Assembly (NCBI RefSeq): GCF_000143415.4
Contig: NW_003314318.1
Span: 1,229,394-1,293,393, forward strand
DNA from: Selaginella moellendorffii
Taxonomy: Eukaryota > Streptophyta > Lycopodiopsida > Selaginellales > Selaginellaceae
DNA: 64,000 nt
Direction of reading: 5' to 3'
The stretch's first letter is position 1. The number at the start of each line of letters is the position of its first letter. The translations under genes were made by a program, and so were the position numbers. The notes beneath the pieces are model-generated. The model worked only from the letters and a program-made list of their open reading frames with translations, searched no databases and had not been told where the DNA came from. Positions 1 to 9,331 of the stretch are shown here, in pieces.

Positions 1-1055
1 AAACTCTTCAGTTTAGATTGAATCTGAATTTCTACAGGTGTTGGAGGGTCATTCCTATCGATTGCAACGCCCCTGGATCGGTGTTGTCAACCGATCACAA
101 GCAGACATAAATAAAAGTGTCGACATGATCGTCGCCAGACGAAGGGAACGTGAGTATTTTGCTTCAAGTCCAGATTACAGGCATTTGGCAAGCCGCATGG
201 GCTCTGAATATCTTGGAAGAGTTCTTTTGAAGGTGATTGTGATACATTTTGTGGCCGCTCTGAAAAATCTCTTTTGCAGCATTTGGAAGCAGTGATAAAG
301 GCACGCATTCCGAGTATTCAGTCGCTTATAAACAAAACCATCACCGAACTAGAAGCAGAACTTGACCGACTTGGGAGACCTATTGATGCTGACGCAGGGG
401 TAAGATAAAGGACTAGCTCGCTTCATTATATCTGGAGCTGAAGTACTTGCATTTTTAGGGGCAACTGTATACGGTGATAGAGCTTTGCAGGGCGTTTGAC
501 CATGTTTTCAAGGCGTATTTTGATGGAGGGTAAGTTTTTTTGTATGAGGAAGCTTTTAGTTGACTTACTTTTGAGTATCGTGTCATATGTCCTGGAGGAG
601 ATCGAATCCATAACGTGTTTGATCACCTGCTTCCTGAAGCTGCCGTTCGACAGACATCTTTCCATTCAAACGGTCGGAAAGTTATTGCAGAAGCTGATGG
701 CTATCAGCGCCATTTGATTGCTCCAGAGCAAGCTTATCGGTGACTTATTGAAGTCTTGCTCGGCTATTTGAGAGGTGGCTGTAGGTGCTGTAAGATTTGG
801 TTTGTTATACTTCTGAGTTGAAGAGCATTTTGTACTTTGTTTGCCAGGTGCATTTTTTACTCAAAGAGCTTGTGATAAACGAGACGGTAAAATGTTATTA
901 TGTTTGTTTTATATGGGCTCGCATAGGAACTTACGCGCTTTCCAACTTTTCAGGCGGAGTTTCTGCTGCAGCGGAAAGATTCGTGAAGACAATGGACTTC
1001 TCCATGTCGCCCTCGTTAGGAAATTTTGTCAGTTGGTAGTGGATATGGTATTAGC
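1..1055 (+). pseudogene. Broken partial copy of the dynamin-related gene (inverted duplicate)
   Basis: This stretch is a degraded copy of the dynamin gene at 12981-15653, read in the opposite orientation. Base 1 corresponds to about 14563 and the match runs to about 13480, so the copy probably continues past the left edge of the window. Introns are copied along with exons, so it arose from DNA and not from mRNA. The piece beginning GTGTTGGAGG at 38 and the GED-region piece at 600-770 ([12 protein letters not shown]) are easy to see. The copy has frameshifts, an in-frame stop where the parent reads YRRLIEG, and a short insertion near 985. It cannot make a dynamin. Confidence 0.88.
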
Positions 1056-1660
1056 AGGGATGCAATGTTTGAGATGGGAATCAACTCGCCAGAGCTGCCT
1101 TTTTCACTTCAAGCAATGTAAGCTCGTGTTTTCAGGAGGTTATGAGTTAACAAACTGCATTGGCAGGCGGGAGTGAGTTCGCAGACTCTGACAGCAAGAA
1201 ACACGACCAAATGTGCCTGGATTTTAGTAATAAGTGGTTTGCGCTGGTTCCTTCATCTCAACTGGTACTTTTGCAAATCGAGATTGATGATATCTAATAT
1301 TGTCTCCAGGGCGCAAGTGTACTGAAATCTCCGCATATCCTAGGTGATATGAGTGGGGACACATTGAACGATCCTTTATCCGATCGTTACGCCAAGCTCA
1401 AGAGCACTATGACTTGCGTGGACAAGGAAAGTGACGATTATAAGACGGTTCAGAAACACCTGGAGAAAACTTACGAGCCAGTCATGCATGACGATGTGGT
1501 AAGTTTTGTTTTCCGTTAGCATTGCGCGTGGAACTAAACGTGTTTATTTCGTGCTCAGTCTGTTAGAGGACTTGTCATTGTACAAAGTGCTTCGTTGGTG
1601 CGGTACGTAAAAGAAAAAGAAATTCCGGCTTTCATATGCTCTGACTGCGGTAATCACTGG
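1056..1660 (+). pseudogene. Broken partial copy of PARP3 (inverted duplicate)
   Basis: The sequence matches the minus-strand PARP3 gene at about 10710-9950, exons and introns included. Recognisable coding pieces are MFEMGINSPEL near 1060-1090, the block DPLSDRYAKLKSTMTCVDKE near 1375-1430, and the catalytic LRWCGT motif near 1590-1605, directly followed by the parent's intron donor. About 80 bases of one exon are missing near 1570, and there are frameshifts. It abuts the dynamin fragment after a deletion of about 2.8 kb relative to the parental order. Confidence 0.88.
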
Positions 1661-1679
1661 TTTGTCGCAGACCAGGGGG

Positions 1680-2170
1680 ACGAATCCTTCTCAAGTCTGC
1701 TGATTTTCTGGAGCATCACCTTGACGAGCTTGCAGCTCTCGAGACTCTGGACAATGGAAAGCCATTGGACTTGCCGATGTCCCTTCGGCTCCTTCGTTCA
1801 GGTAGGATCAAATGATGAAGTGCCTGAGGACCTTGTACAGGCTTCGTTGACCAAATCTGTGGCAAGACCATGAAAATTGACGGGCCTTACCACGCGTACA
1901 CTTTTCTCGAGCCGATTGGTGTCGTGGGCCAGATCATCCCATGGAACTTCCCGCTCATCATGTTTTTCTTGAAGATCGGCCCCGCGAGCAACTCCCTTGA
2001 GTGCTCTCTTTTGTGCAAGCCTGCTGAAGGAGGTCTGTAGTTTTTCTCGTTTCTGCTGTTGATCTCTAACTGGAAAACGTGAATTTGTGCTGCAGGCTGG
2101 ATTGCCTCCCGGCGATCCTTTCTGGTTGGGTTTTAACAATCTTTGCCGATGTCTAGGTAACACCATTCTC
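1680..2170 (+). pseudogene. Aldehyde dehydrogenase (ALDH2-type) gene fragment
   Basis: Plus-strand reading in shifting frames gives ETLDNGKPLD (1738-1770), [21 protein letters not shown] then [14 protein letters not shown] (1855-1955), LLCKPAE (2009-2030) and LPPGDPFWLGF (2103-2135). These are consecutive landmarks of the family-2 NAD-dependent aldehyde dehydrogenases, in the right order. Frameshifts, stops and intron-like interruptions prevent translation, and the catalytic cysteine region is absent. No intact ALDH gene is present in the window, so the source is elsewhere in the genome. Confidence 0.8.
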
Positions 2171-2324
2171 TCTTTGCAAAAAGTGTTTTTCATCTCTTTC
2201 GTTTTGTGTTCTTTCTAACTGATTGATTCGCCAGGGAATGGTAACAAATCAAACTGGCTAGATTCTTGAGGATTCTACTTCTTTCTTGACACTTTCCTCC
2301 CCATCCAGAACAATAGACGACACG

Positions 2325-2456
2325 GCCTACGCTTTGAAGATCATGGACAGCGTGAGTTGCTCTTGCCGCAACTGGAAGACATCCCAATGAAAGTGCCGGG
2401 TCGAAGACGTGGTAGCAATTGATCCACACCGTCCCGGCTCTCAAGGACAACGTCAA
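2325..2456 (-). pseudogene. Inverted scrap of ALDH C-terminus joined to RPB3 sequence
   Basis: On the minus strand, 2456-2390 reads SLRAGTVWINCYHVFDPA, a hallmark of the C-terminal part of ALDH2-type dehydrogenases. It runs directly into about 45 bases (2375-2330) that match RPB3 exon sequence around 29040-29105 in the minus orientation. This small piece lies opposite to the gene fragments on both sides, so the mosaic has at least one internal inversion or a separate insertion event. Confidence 0.6.
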
Positions 2457-2484
2457 TCAGTTGGCCGAGTTGAGCCCCTTGGTT

Positions 2485-3068
2485 ACTAGAGCCCCCGGAT
2501 TCACAAGTTGTGCCATGGACACGATCCGGACATTGAAAACTTTTGTCAGAAAAAGTTTGTTGCTATTCTTTTTCTTTTTCGTACGTTTTTTTACTGATTT
2601 GCTGCTTTGCGCCTCAGGGGTATTCTCATTGTAAAACTCCGGAAAGGACAGGAGCTCAAGCTTCATGCCAATTCCAGGAAATGCATTAATGGTCGCGGCA
2701 AGCGTGATGTCCACATATCTCATGGAGACGCTGAGCCTGGAGGAGGAAAGAGAATGGGTCGATAGCAGCCCAACCAAAGTCTTTGAGATCAATCCAGGGA
2801 CACCGCAGGTCAGCCAGTCGAGCTTAGTGTTTTATAAGAAACTAAACCTCAAAGCTTTGTTCCATAGGTGGAAGTGGTCGATCCGACGATCAAGATGGCC
2901 TTGATATCCGTGCCATGGATATATATGGCAAGGAGGATTTCAACTTCACAGTGGAATGCTCAAATGTTCCTGAATGCCATCGAGATCCTCCGGAGCAAGC
3001 TCGCGTCAAGCTCAGTTTTGAAAGCAACGAGGCAGACGAGCAGTTTGGAGATCTTGGAGCAACATGCG
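2485..3068 (+). pseudogene. Partial copy of RPB3 (RNA polymerase II subunit 3)
   Basis: The sequence matches exons 2-4 of the minus-strand RPB3 gene (about 29040-28331), including its introns and the C-terminal end. Recognisable are [16 protein letters not shown] (2617-2665), the [20 protein letters not shown] block (2722-2790), and the last exon ending near the parent's stop at 3068. Frameshifts occur in the region equivalent to [11 protein letters not shown] and in the last exon, where [10 protein letters not shown] is out of frame. It is a dead copy whose source lies about 26 kb away in this window. Confidence 0.88.
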
Positions 3069-3099
3069 TGGTGGCTTCTAGTGGTTTATTTGTTCCTAG

Positions 3100-3287
3100 A
3101 CCAAGGCTCCATCTCCGCCACCTAGCAAAGAGGAGGAATGGTCTCGTCCAAGCAAGGACGAATGGTTTTGGGGTGCCGGGGACTTGCGATAGGTTGCTTG
3201 GATCGGAGGTACAATCCCGCGGGGCCGACGTTTTACAATAGGCAGTGCGGGGATATTGTCACCAATAGAAACTGGGGATATTCCTGT
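3100..3287 (+). pseudogene. Fragment of the STIG1-like gene
   Basis: This is an inverted partial copy of the minus-strand STIG1-like gene (about 21120-20880). The proline/serine linker (PPPSKEEEWSRPSKDEWFWG, 3109-3168) is clear, followed by decayed versions of the first cysteine motifs with several small deletions. At 3287/3288 it passes without a spacer into ARV1 exon-intron sequence. In the parental chromosome those two genes are neighbours in the same order. Confidence 0.82.
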
Positions 3288-3990
3288 TGCCGCCTCCGGA
3301 AATGCGTAAGTTCTTGATGATCTGCGGTGAATCGTTCTCGTGTTCTTGTTCTTATATCTATCTTGTCTCTGTCAGCCAAAAAGTGGATCGTCGCTGATGT
3401 ATATGTGGAGTGCGAGCCGATTGTAAGCCTGTCATTCCGATCGATGATCTTCTATATTTCTTCTTTTGATGATGGATCGTGTTTTCCAGATTGTTTTCGT
3501 TGATATTGTCTTGCACTTACCGTCATTTGTTCTTCAACAACAAAGTTCTAAGTTCGAAAGTAAGTGTTTCGCTCTTTCGATTCTCTCAGAGCGGAGCTGA
3601 TTTTGACGTTTGAAAGCAGGTTTGTGACGGCAGCTCTTTTACTTTGTTGTTTTGGAAGCATGTCTATACGACTATTTTAGTGCTGAGAGGGCCGCTGCCA
3701 TCTCGTATCGATCAGCTAAGGTGATTTGAGCATGAGCTTACATTCCATGATGAGGATAGAGATGTTGACCGTTCCAGCTCGACGAACGGGAGTTTAACGA
3801 GAGTTTTCCGCAATCACTTCAAGTTACTTCAAGCTTTTCATCTTTGCGATGATGGTATGGTATCCTTCCTCTATATTTGCGTCGATTGTGTGTTCCTTAT
3901 GGGTGATGATTGAGGTCTTGGTAATCTCCAATGGAGTCGCTTTCCAAGATAAGAAATGGAAGGACAAACTTGCTGTTGGCTGTTGACAGA
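3288..3990 (+). pseudogene. Partial copy of ARV1
   Basis: The sequence is an inverted copy of ARV1 (about 20570-19700), including introns. It starts at the end of exon 1 with the donor GTAAGTTCTTGATG, keeps a decayed DEYVECEPI exon (3395-3425), IVFVDIVLHKP (3490-3522) and pieces of the membrane exons. It ends inside the last intron at about 3990, where the sequence jumps to IspD intron sequence and skips about 330 bases of the parent. Several hundred bases of internal membrane-segment exons are missing. Confidence 0.85.
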
Positions 3991-3994
3991 ATGA

Positions 3995-4770
3995 CAAGTG
4001 AGTTGCATCAACCTCCCCATATTCTTTTTTTCCTTGCAGTTCTAGTAAAGGCCAATGCAGCAGCTCTATGTGCATCCAGCTTGGTGAAGGATGGTTTCCT
4101 ACCCCCATCCGCTTCCCTACGCCACCAGCAAGCAGGATCACAGATACCGAGTGCTCTGGAACCACCTTAAAAGTCTGCAAGGAATCAAGCAAATCAGCCC
4201 CTAAAGTGCTTACCCTTAGTTTCGAGCTTCTAATCGTTGCTATTCTTGCAGGCTGATATGCCAAAACAATATTTGCCTCTTCTAGGACAGTCTATTGCGC
4301 TAGACAGGTTAGTGCGGAACAACTTGATCTTCGTTTTGTTGATGCTAGCGCGTTCAGTTTTTATACATTTGCTAACATGCCTGGTGGTTTGTGACCCATC
4401 ATACAAGCATCTGTTTGAAGGTAACAACATTTTATGCCATGGTGAAATTTGCATGTCTGATCGAACTAGTGGTTTCTCAGTTGTTTCAGGCTATCAGTGA
4501 TGACTCGATGCTAGCTTGTATCCATGATTCTGCGCGACCTCTTGTCCTCGGCCATGACAACCAGAGGGTGTATGCGTTGCTTACTCGTCTTTCAAATACT
4601 CAAACTGTTCGCGTGGTTTTCAGGGACGCCTGGGTACATGGAGCTGCCGTTCTTGGAGTACGTGTTAAGGCCACTATCAAAGAGGTACGCAGATCATACT
4701 CGTTCTGGTTTGATAGTAAATTTGACCACAGGCAGGAAGCGATCACTTCGTCAAAAAGACATTAGTAGCT
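3995..4770 (+). pseudogene. Partial copy of plastid IspD
   Basis: This is an inverted copy of the minus-strand IspD gene (about 19370-18390), starting in intron 1 (the run before the acceptor at 4040) and reading [29 protein letters not shown] (4255-4290), [20 protein letters not shown] (4493-4555) and the [19 protein letters not shown] exon (4705-4762). Small deletions and substitutions break the frame. The end near 4770 is the right-hand limit of sequence traceable to genes in this window. Confidence 0.87.
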
Positions 4771-5402
4771 TTTGCAAGAGAACGACTGGGAACAACTCCA
4801 CGCGCTGGGAGGGCTCTTTGTGTGCTTGTGCTGGCAAACACGCCGTTTCCTATTTGTATTGCCAAATGGGTGTTTACGTTTAAAACAATAAAAATGACAT
4901 GTCTTTTTATTGTTTTAAATTGCAGGAAAGAAAACTCAAGGCATGCAAAGGCTTTTGTACAAAAGCGTTTACGTGTCTTGAATTTTCTTTCTTGAATCCA
5001 TGACAAACTTCTTCGTATTCATGTCGCTGGTGATGACACAATCTTCGCTGCAGCTGGTCAGGTAATCCGACAATATATATATATAATCGTCGCTTTACAG
5101 TTAGTTTACAGCTCTACTTGACTGTGGCTCGCCCATTAACTCGATCGTTGGCAGCCGTCGGATCGGTGAGAACGTGGCTACCAGCTGCCAGGTTCTAAGA
5201 ACCCTCTCATCCACGAATAACGTTATTCTATGTGGCCGTTAACGGTCTCGCCATAGCCCGTTAAGGCCGTTCCCTGGGCACGGGCTCGCTCGTTCCCTCC
5301 AGAACGCGCTCGCCCTCCTTGATTTTTAACACATTTTATTATTTTATTATAATTGATTTTTGCATAAATACAAAACTGGGTAAGTGGATAAAATCCGCTG
5401 GC
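4771..5402. other. Gene-free stretch between the fragment mosaic and TPT
   Basis: No intact gene is visible. The left part has short exon-like pieces of unknown source, such as ERLGTTPRAGRALCVLVLAN near 4778-4840 and DKLLRIHVAGDDTIFAAAGQ followed by a GTAATC donor near 5002-5065. These may be further captured fragments. A near-perfect palindrome lies at 4879-4919 and a short (TA)n run near 5073. The right part (5100-5402) would hold the 3' untranslated end of the translocator gene. Confidence 0.4.
4879..4919. repeat. 41-bp near-perfect palindrome
   Basis: The arms TTTAAAACAATAAAAA (4879-4894) and TTTTTATTGTTTTAAA (4904-4919) are exact reverse complements. The 9-base centre contains the self-complementary GACATGTC. 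Transcribed RNA would form a 16-bp hairpin. It lies just beyond the last recognised gene fragment of the mosaic. It may be a mobile-element end, a small MITE remnant or a transcript hairpin; the sequence alone does not decide. Confidence 0.75.
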
Positions 5403-7274
5403 TTATACCTTGGGTGCAGCTCCCTTTCTCTTCTCTTCTTCCATTTTGGCCTTGATCAGTGAGTATATAGTCACCCCAGCAATGGCAACGCCGGTTCCAA
5501 TCCCCGTTTGGGTGGAGATTTTGTTTCCTAGAAAAACTCGCGAGTTAGACTCGAGGAGGACTAAGAGAAGAGAAGGAAGCCAAGAGCTTACCGAAAATAA
5601 CGATAGAGAAACCAATGACGAACACTCTCTTTAGAACGTTGCCGACAGCATGCGTTAGAGGGGCCACTCGCTCCAAAGTGTTGTTAGCAATCTGGGAAAA
5701 CATTGACAAGCCGCCTTTGATGCAAAAGAACTAAAGTCTTACCTGGTTATACAGATGATAAAACATTCCAACCCAGAAGAGATCGCTCAGGAACTTCACC
5801 ATTCCAACTTTGGCAATGGCATCTGCAAACCCGTGTTGCAATAGCTTGGGACCCTCCATCTGTGTGAGAGGCAATTTTTTAAATCGTTCACGACGTTTAG
5901 CTTATAAACAAGGGGAAAGACTTACCACCACTGCTGGAGGAATGCAGAAGAGCAGAGACAGGATTGAAATGTAGGCATAAACGTTTGTACTGTCCATTCC
6001 GGTCTGTAGCAACACGAGAAAGTTTAGAATCCAATGCAACTTTGACATGAGTTACCATGGCTTTCTTCGAGTAGATGTTTCTGTACGTAAATGCAATGTT
6101 GGATATCATGGCACTCACGAATCCCGTCCAGTTGAACGAGAGCTCAGTAAGCGATGCCATTGACACACCTGAAATCGGGCCCAGCTTATTACTCCTGTAA
6201 CCATTGGAATCAACACTTACCAAGGACAACGGGCGTGAGAGAGAGCCAAAGCGGCAGAGAAATTTGCTGCCCCAGTATAAACTGCGAAGCGGCTGCGCTA
6301 AAGAATGGCTCCAGTGCTATACAAAGAAGAAACAAGGAGTTCTTAGGACATCCACGACAAAACTATATCGTGCCAACCTTTAATGGTGTGCGTGAACGAA
6401 ACAGCGACAGCAGCGAAAGACACATTCGTCATGACATGTCCAAGCGCGTGGCAAAACGAAACTGGAGTCAGCAATCCCAGAAGTTGTCCATCAATCGGCT
6501 GCACCACAAAGAAGTTCAAGTGAGCCACACGAAAGACACGAAGAGAGAAAAACTTACCGCTCGTTTTGGAGCTCCCACGGCCCAGGAGACCAAGCAATAA
6601 GCAACACCAACGATAAGATGGACCACTGACACAAAACTAAGAACGAGTTCATGTCAGGAGATGATAAAAACCTTGTCAGCTGAGGTAGCTTACTATGGAT
6701 AAGGAAAATAATTGTAGATCTTCTTGTTAAGGATGTTGAAGATCACATTGAGAAAATACCTGCAAGAAGGAAGATCTCATTTGCAAGAGAGAAAAGTGGA
6801 AAAGCAAAATAAGGAAGGAAGAAAAAGCATGCCTACCACATAAAGAAGAAGAATCCAGTGACGAGAGCCGGGTATTTCTCCGCAAATCCAGACGCCTCGA
6901 CAATCTTTGCATCGCCGGAGCTGTCCAAAGCACCGCATTCCAGGTAAAGGTAAAGTAACGAGCAAAGCTCCTCCCATCTAGAAAAGGAAGGAAAATCTCT
7001 AAAATCTCGATTCGACTTACTCGGAGGCATCCGAGGCAGCGGCAGCGGAAGCGACGATGCGGGGACGCTTGCTCTCCCAGGTCGAGCTGGAATCCTTCGC
7101 GAGCAGCGGCTGCTGGAGGTAGAGGCTCCGGTGGAGCGATAATCCGCCAAACGCCCGATCGCCGGAGGAGGAGAAGGAGAGGCACGGCTTGGCGCTGTAG
7201 AGGCGCAATGAGGCGGATTTGGAGGAGAGCAGCGCCGCTGCCGCCGCCGCCGGAGCCAAGCTCGCTGCTGCCAT
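5403..7274 (-). CDS. TPT: Chloroplast triose-phosphate/phosphate translocator
   Basis: This inner-envelope antiporter exports triose phosphates from the chloroplast in exchange for phosphate. The ATG at 7274 opens an alanine/serine-rich transit peptide ([10 protein letters not shown], running to about ASDASE, roughly 85 residues). Following exons give [38 protein letters not shown], the SFTHTIK region, [27 protein letters not shown] and [17 protein letters not shown], in the order and wording of the TPT subgroup and not of GPT, PPT or XPT. The C-terminus [11 protein letters not shown] matches TPT, with stop TAA at 5403. Exons are split by introns of about 50-100 bases. All expected transmembrane parts are present, so the gene looks intact. 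Confidence 0.93.
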
Positions 7275-7761
7275 GGCGATTTGGCGATGGCGTCCCTAAG
7301 ATCGTCCCCCTCTCTCTCCCCTCTCACTTTCCAACCCTTGGACCAAAACAAAACAAGCCTAAAAACCGACGAAGCAAAGGAATTGAATAAGAGTTGCGAC
7401 CTTGCATGGACGCTTATGGCCCTGGCTATTGCCCAAGGAGCATTGATTTTTACTTTCTACCTCTCTATACGTATTGATCTTGGTCGGCATTGATCTTCCC
7501 AATTGCTGAAGAGATGGAAGTGGATCTAGTCAGATATTAGTCAACGACCAAAGACCAATTCTTTTAAAAATATATTTGAATCAACGATCAAACCTAGTCA
7601 GCAATAGTCAATACAAGTCAGCACATGAATGTTTTACGTAGAACATGAGCAATCTTTGATCGCCATGGTTCTAAGAAGTTCTTCCATCCTCTAGTATAAT
7701 CTCTTTCCAGGCAGTCACTCCAAACTCTCGCACGTTCTTGCAAGTTCTCCCAAGCTCACGA
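7275..7761. other. TPT promoter region and 3' flank of the GT17 gene
   Basis: Both flanking genes are on the minus strand, so this 487-bp space should hold the TPT promoter and 5' leader next to 7274 and the 3' untranslated part of the glycosyltransferase next to 7762. A CT-rich tract (7300-7325, plus strand) lies just upstream of the TPT start. Short AT-rich repeats with CAACGA and TCAGCA words occur at 7540-7625. No gene or RNA is evident. Confidence 0.4.
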
Positions 7762-8868
7762 TCACACCCGTGGCCTCACGCAGTTGCCCGGCAGCAAGTA
7801 GCGGAACCTCTCCACATTCCGGAGCAAATGGAGCGGCAAATTCACGGCCGAGTAGCTGCTGGGTATGCTGCCCATCTTCCCGATCAAGTCCCGGTAGTTA
7901 AACTCCTCGGGCAGCATGTCAAACAGGTCCCGCCCGCTGCAAATCAAGTCCTGGATCCTCTCCTCGCGCAAAAAGTCGGGGCGCGTCACCCGGTCGGCGT
8001 GGCTGTACGCCCGCATCTTGAACGCGATGTCCGCCACGGTGCGGAAGCAGAAGCTGCAGTGCCAGCCCGCGTCCGCCAGCATCGTGTCCGTGACCCGCGA
8101 GTGGCTGTACTGCGTGACGCGCGGCTCGAAGACGTGCGCGGTGGACCGCCAGCTTCCCGTGTCGCTACGGTCCTTGTGCATGGGGAACTCGAACGAGTAG
8201 AGGAAGTTCCTGAGCTGGAGGTGCGTCACGGGCGGTATGCCGTCGCAGCTGCGCAGGAGGTCCACGGTGTGGCTGCTGGGGATCTCGTCCACGTCCGACA
8301 TGAGCAGGAGATCGCCCGCGCGGATCCCTGCGGTGCGAAAGAGCTCGTTCATCCGGTCGCGCTGGTACGCCTCGTTCACGTAGGGCCGCACGCCGCACGG
8401 TAGCCTGGGGGTCCGGATGGCGGAGTAGACGAGCTTGGGCTCCGCGAAGTCGAAGCGGCCGCCGGGCTTGCGGTTGACGCCGAACCACAGCGGCTTGGAG
8501 ATGCCGGTGAAGGTGCCATTGGATTCGAGCAGCAGGAACTTGGTCACGTAGGGGTCGATCTCGCGCCAGCGGATCTCGAGGAGGTCGAGCTCGTTGTTGA
8601 AGATGATGGCGTCGAAGACCCGGCGGGGGCGCTTGCGGAGCTTCCAGCCGTGGAGCGCGCACAGCTCGCGCATCGACATGTTGTGGGCGTAGTAGTGCGG
8701 GATGAAGGCGAAGCTCCGCGGCGGGGTGTCCCAGATGGGGCGCAGCATGTACTTGACCGTGTGCCAGTTTGCGAAGACGAGGAGCGCGACGCTGGACAGC
8801 ACGAAGATGGCGAGCATGACGCGGAAGAACCAGAGCTTTGTCATGCTCGACCTGTGCTGCCTCGCCAT
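7762..8868 (-). CDS. GT17 beta-1,4-mannosyl-glycoprotein N-acetylglucosaminyltransferase-like protein
   Basis: This is a single-exon gene of 368 codons for a predicted type II Golgi membrane protein of glycosyltransferase family 17, the family of GnT-III. Residues 10-33 ([14 protein letters not shown] onwards) form the signal anchor after a short basic N-terminus. The lumenal domain has [28 protein letters not shown] and the acidic DVDE motif (residues 192-195, in [11 protein letters not shown]), all typical of GT17. The start is set at the ATG at 8868; upstream in-frame codons lack an ATG. A strong CT-rich leader (8880-8960) precedes it. The family is well represented in plants, but substrates of the plant members are poorly known. 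GC content is high and the gene looks intact. Confidence 0.9.
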   Translation of the reverse strand: MARQHRSSMTKLWFFRVMLAIFVLSSVALLVFANWHTVKYMLRPIWDTPPRSFAFIPHYYAHNMSMRELCALHGWKLRKRPRRVFDAIIFNNELDLLEIRWREIDPYVTKFLLLESNGTFTGISKPLWFGVNRKPGGRFDFAEPKLVYSAIRTPRLPCGVRPYVNEAYQRDRMNELFRTAGIRAGDLLLMSDVDEIPSSHTVDLLRSCDGIPPVTHLQLRNFLYSFEFPMHKDRSDTGSWRSTAHVFEPRVTQYSHSRVTDTMLADAGWHCSFCFRTVADIAFKMRAYSHADRVTRPDFLREERIQDLICSGRDLFDMLPEEFNYRDLIGKMGSIPSSYSAVNLPLHLLRNVERFRYLLPGNCVRPRV

Positions 8869-9115
8869 CTCCTCCTTCCTCTTCCTCTTTCCCACTCTCT
8901 CTCGATCGATCAATCTCTCCTCCTCTCACTTACTCTCGATCCATCTCTCCTCAGGATGTCTTGCTTTTCCTTCTTCTCTATTTGGCTTTTCACAGAGAGG
9001 TCGTTTGGAGATTTCCCAAGCCTAACTGACTCGCGTTCCCGGGAACAGGAAACGATTTTTGCGGGATTATTTTTTACTTTCAACTCGAAATAACTGTCGA
9101 CTTTGAGACATGAAA

Positions 9116-9187
9116 GGATCCGTGGCGCAATGGTAGCGCGTCTGACTCCAGATCAGAAGGCTGCGTGTTCGAGTCACGCCGGGTTCA
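9116..9187 (+). tRNA. tRNA-Trp (CCA)
   Basis: The 72-nt cloverleaf can be folded by eye. The acceptor arm GGATCCG pairs with CGGGTTC (9180-9186, two G-U pairs); D stem is GCGC/GCGC; anticodon stem TCTGA/TCAGA encloses loop CTCCAGA with anticodon CCA; T arm is GCGTG-TTCGAGT-CACGC; discriminator A is at 9187. There is no intron. Box A-like and box B-like (GTTCGAGTCAC) internal promoter elements are present. Confidence 0.97.
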
Positions 9188-9196
9188 ACATTTCAA

Positions 9197-9201
9197 TTTT
9201 T
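9197..9201 (+). terminator. RNA polymerase III T-run terminator of the tRNA
   Basis: A run of five T residues begins 10 bases after the tRNA 3' end, the usual signal for polymerase III termination. Confidence 0.75.
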
Positions 9202-9331
9202 CCTTTTCTCGTTTTGGCGTTGCCGTGGCATTGACGAGGAGGAAACCATAACTTATCAGTGTTCTTTACATCTACGTAATATCAACCACAGGAAAAATGA
9301 TTCTCCTTAGCAAAGTCAGCACCTCTCTCTT

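Noticed and set aside
1-4770. Any of the mosaic fragments as working genes
   Set aside because: Each is partial, has frameshifts or stops and lacks essential parts. Chimeric transcripts remain possible but no intact frame is seen.
7738-8403. A 221-codon plus-strand frame opposite GT17
   Set aside because: Antisense shadow of a GC-rich coding exon with no recognisable domain.
8165-8929. A 254-codon open frame overlapping the GT17 gene on the same strand
   Set aside because: It is Arg/Pro/Ala-rich and frame-shifted relative to the clear GT17 protein. It is a by-product of the GC-rich codons.
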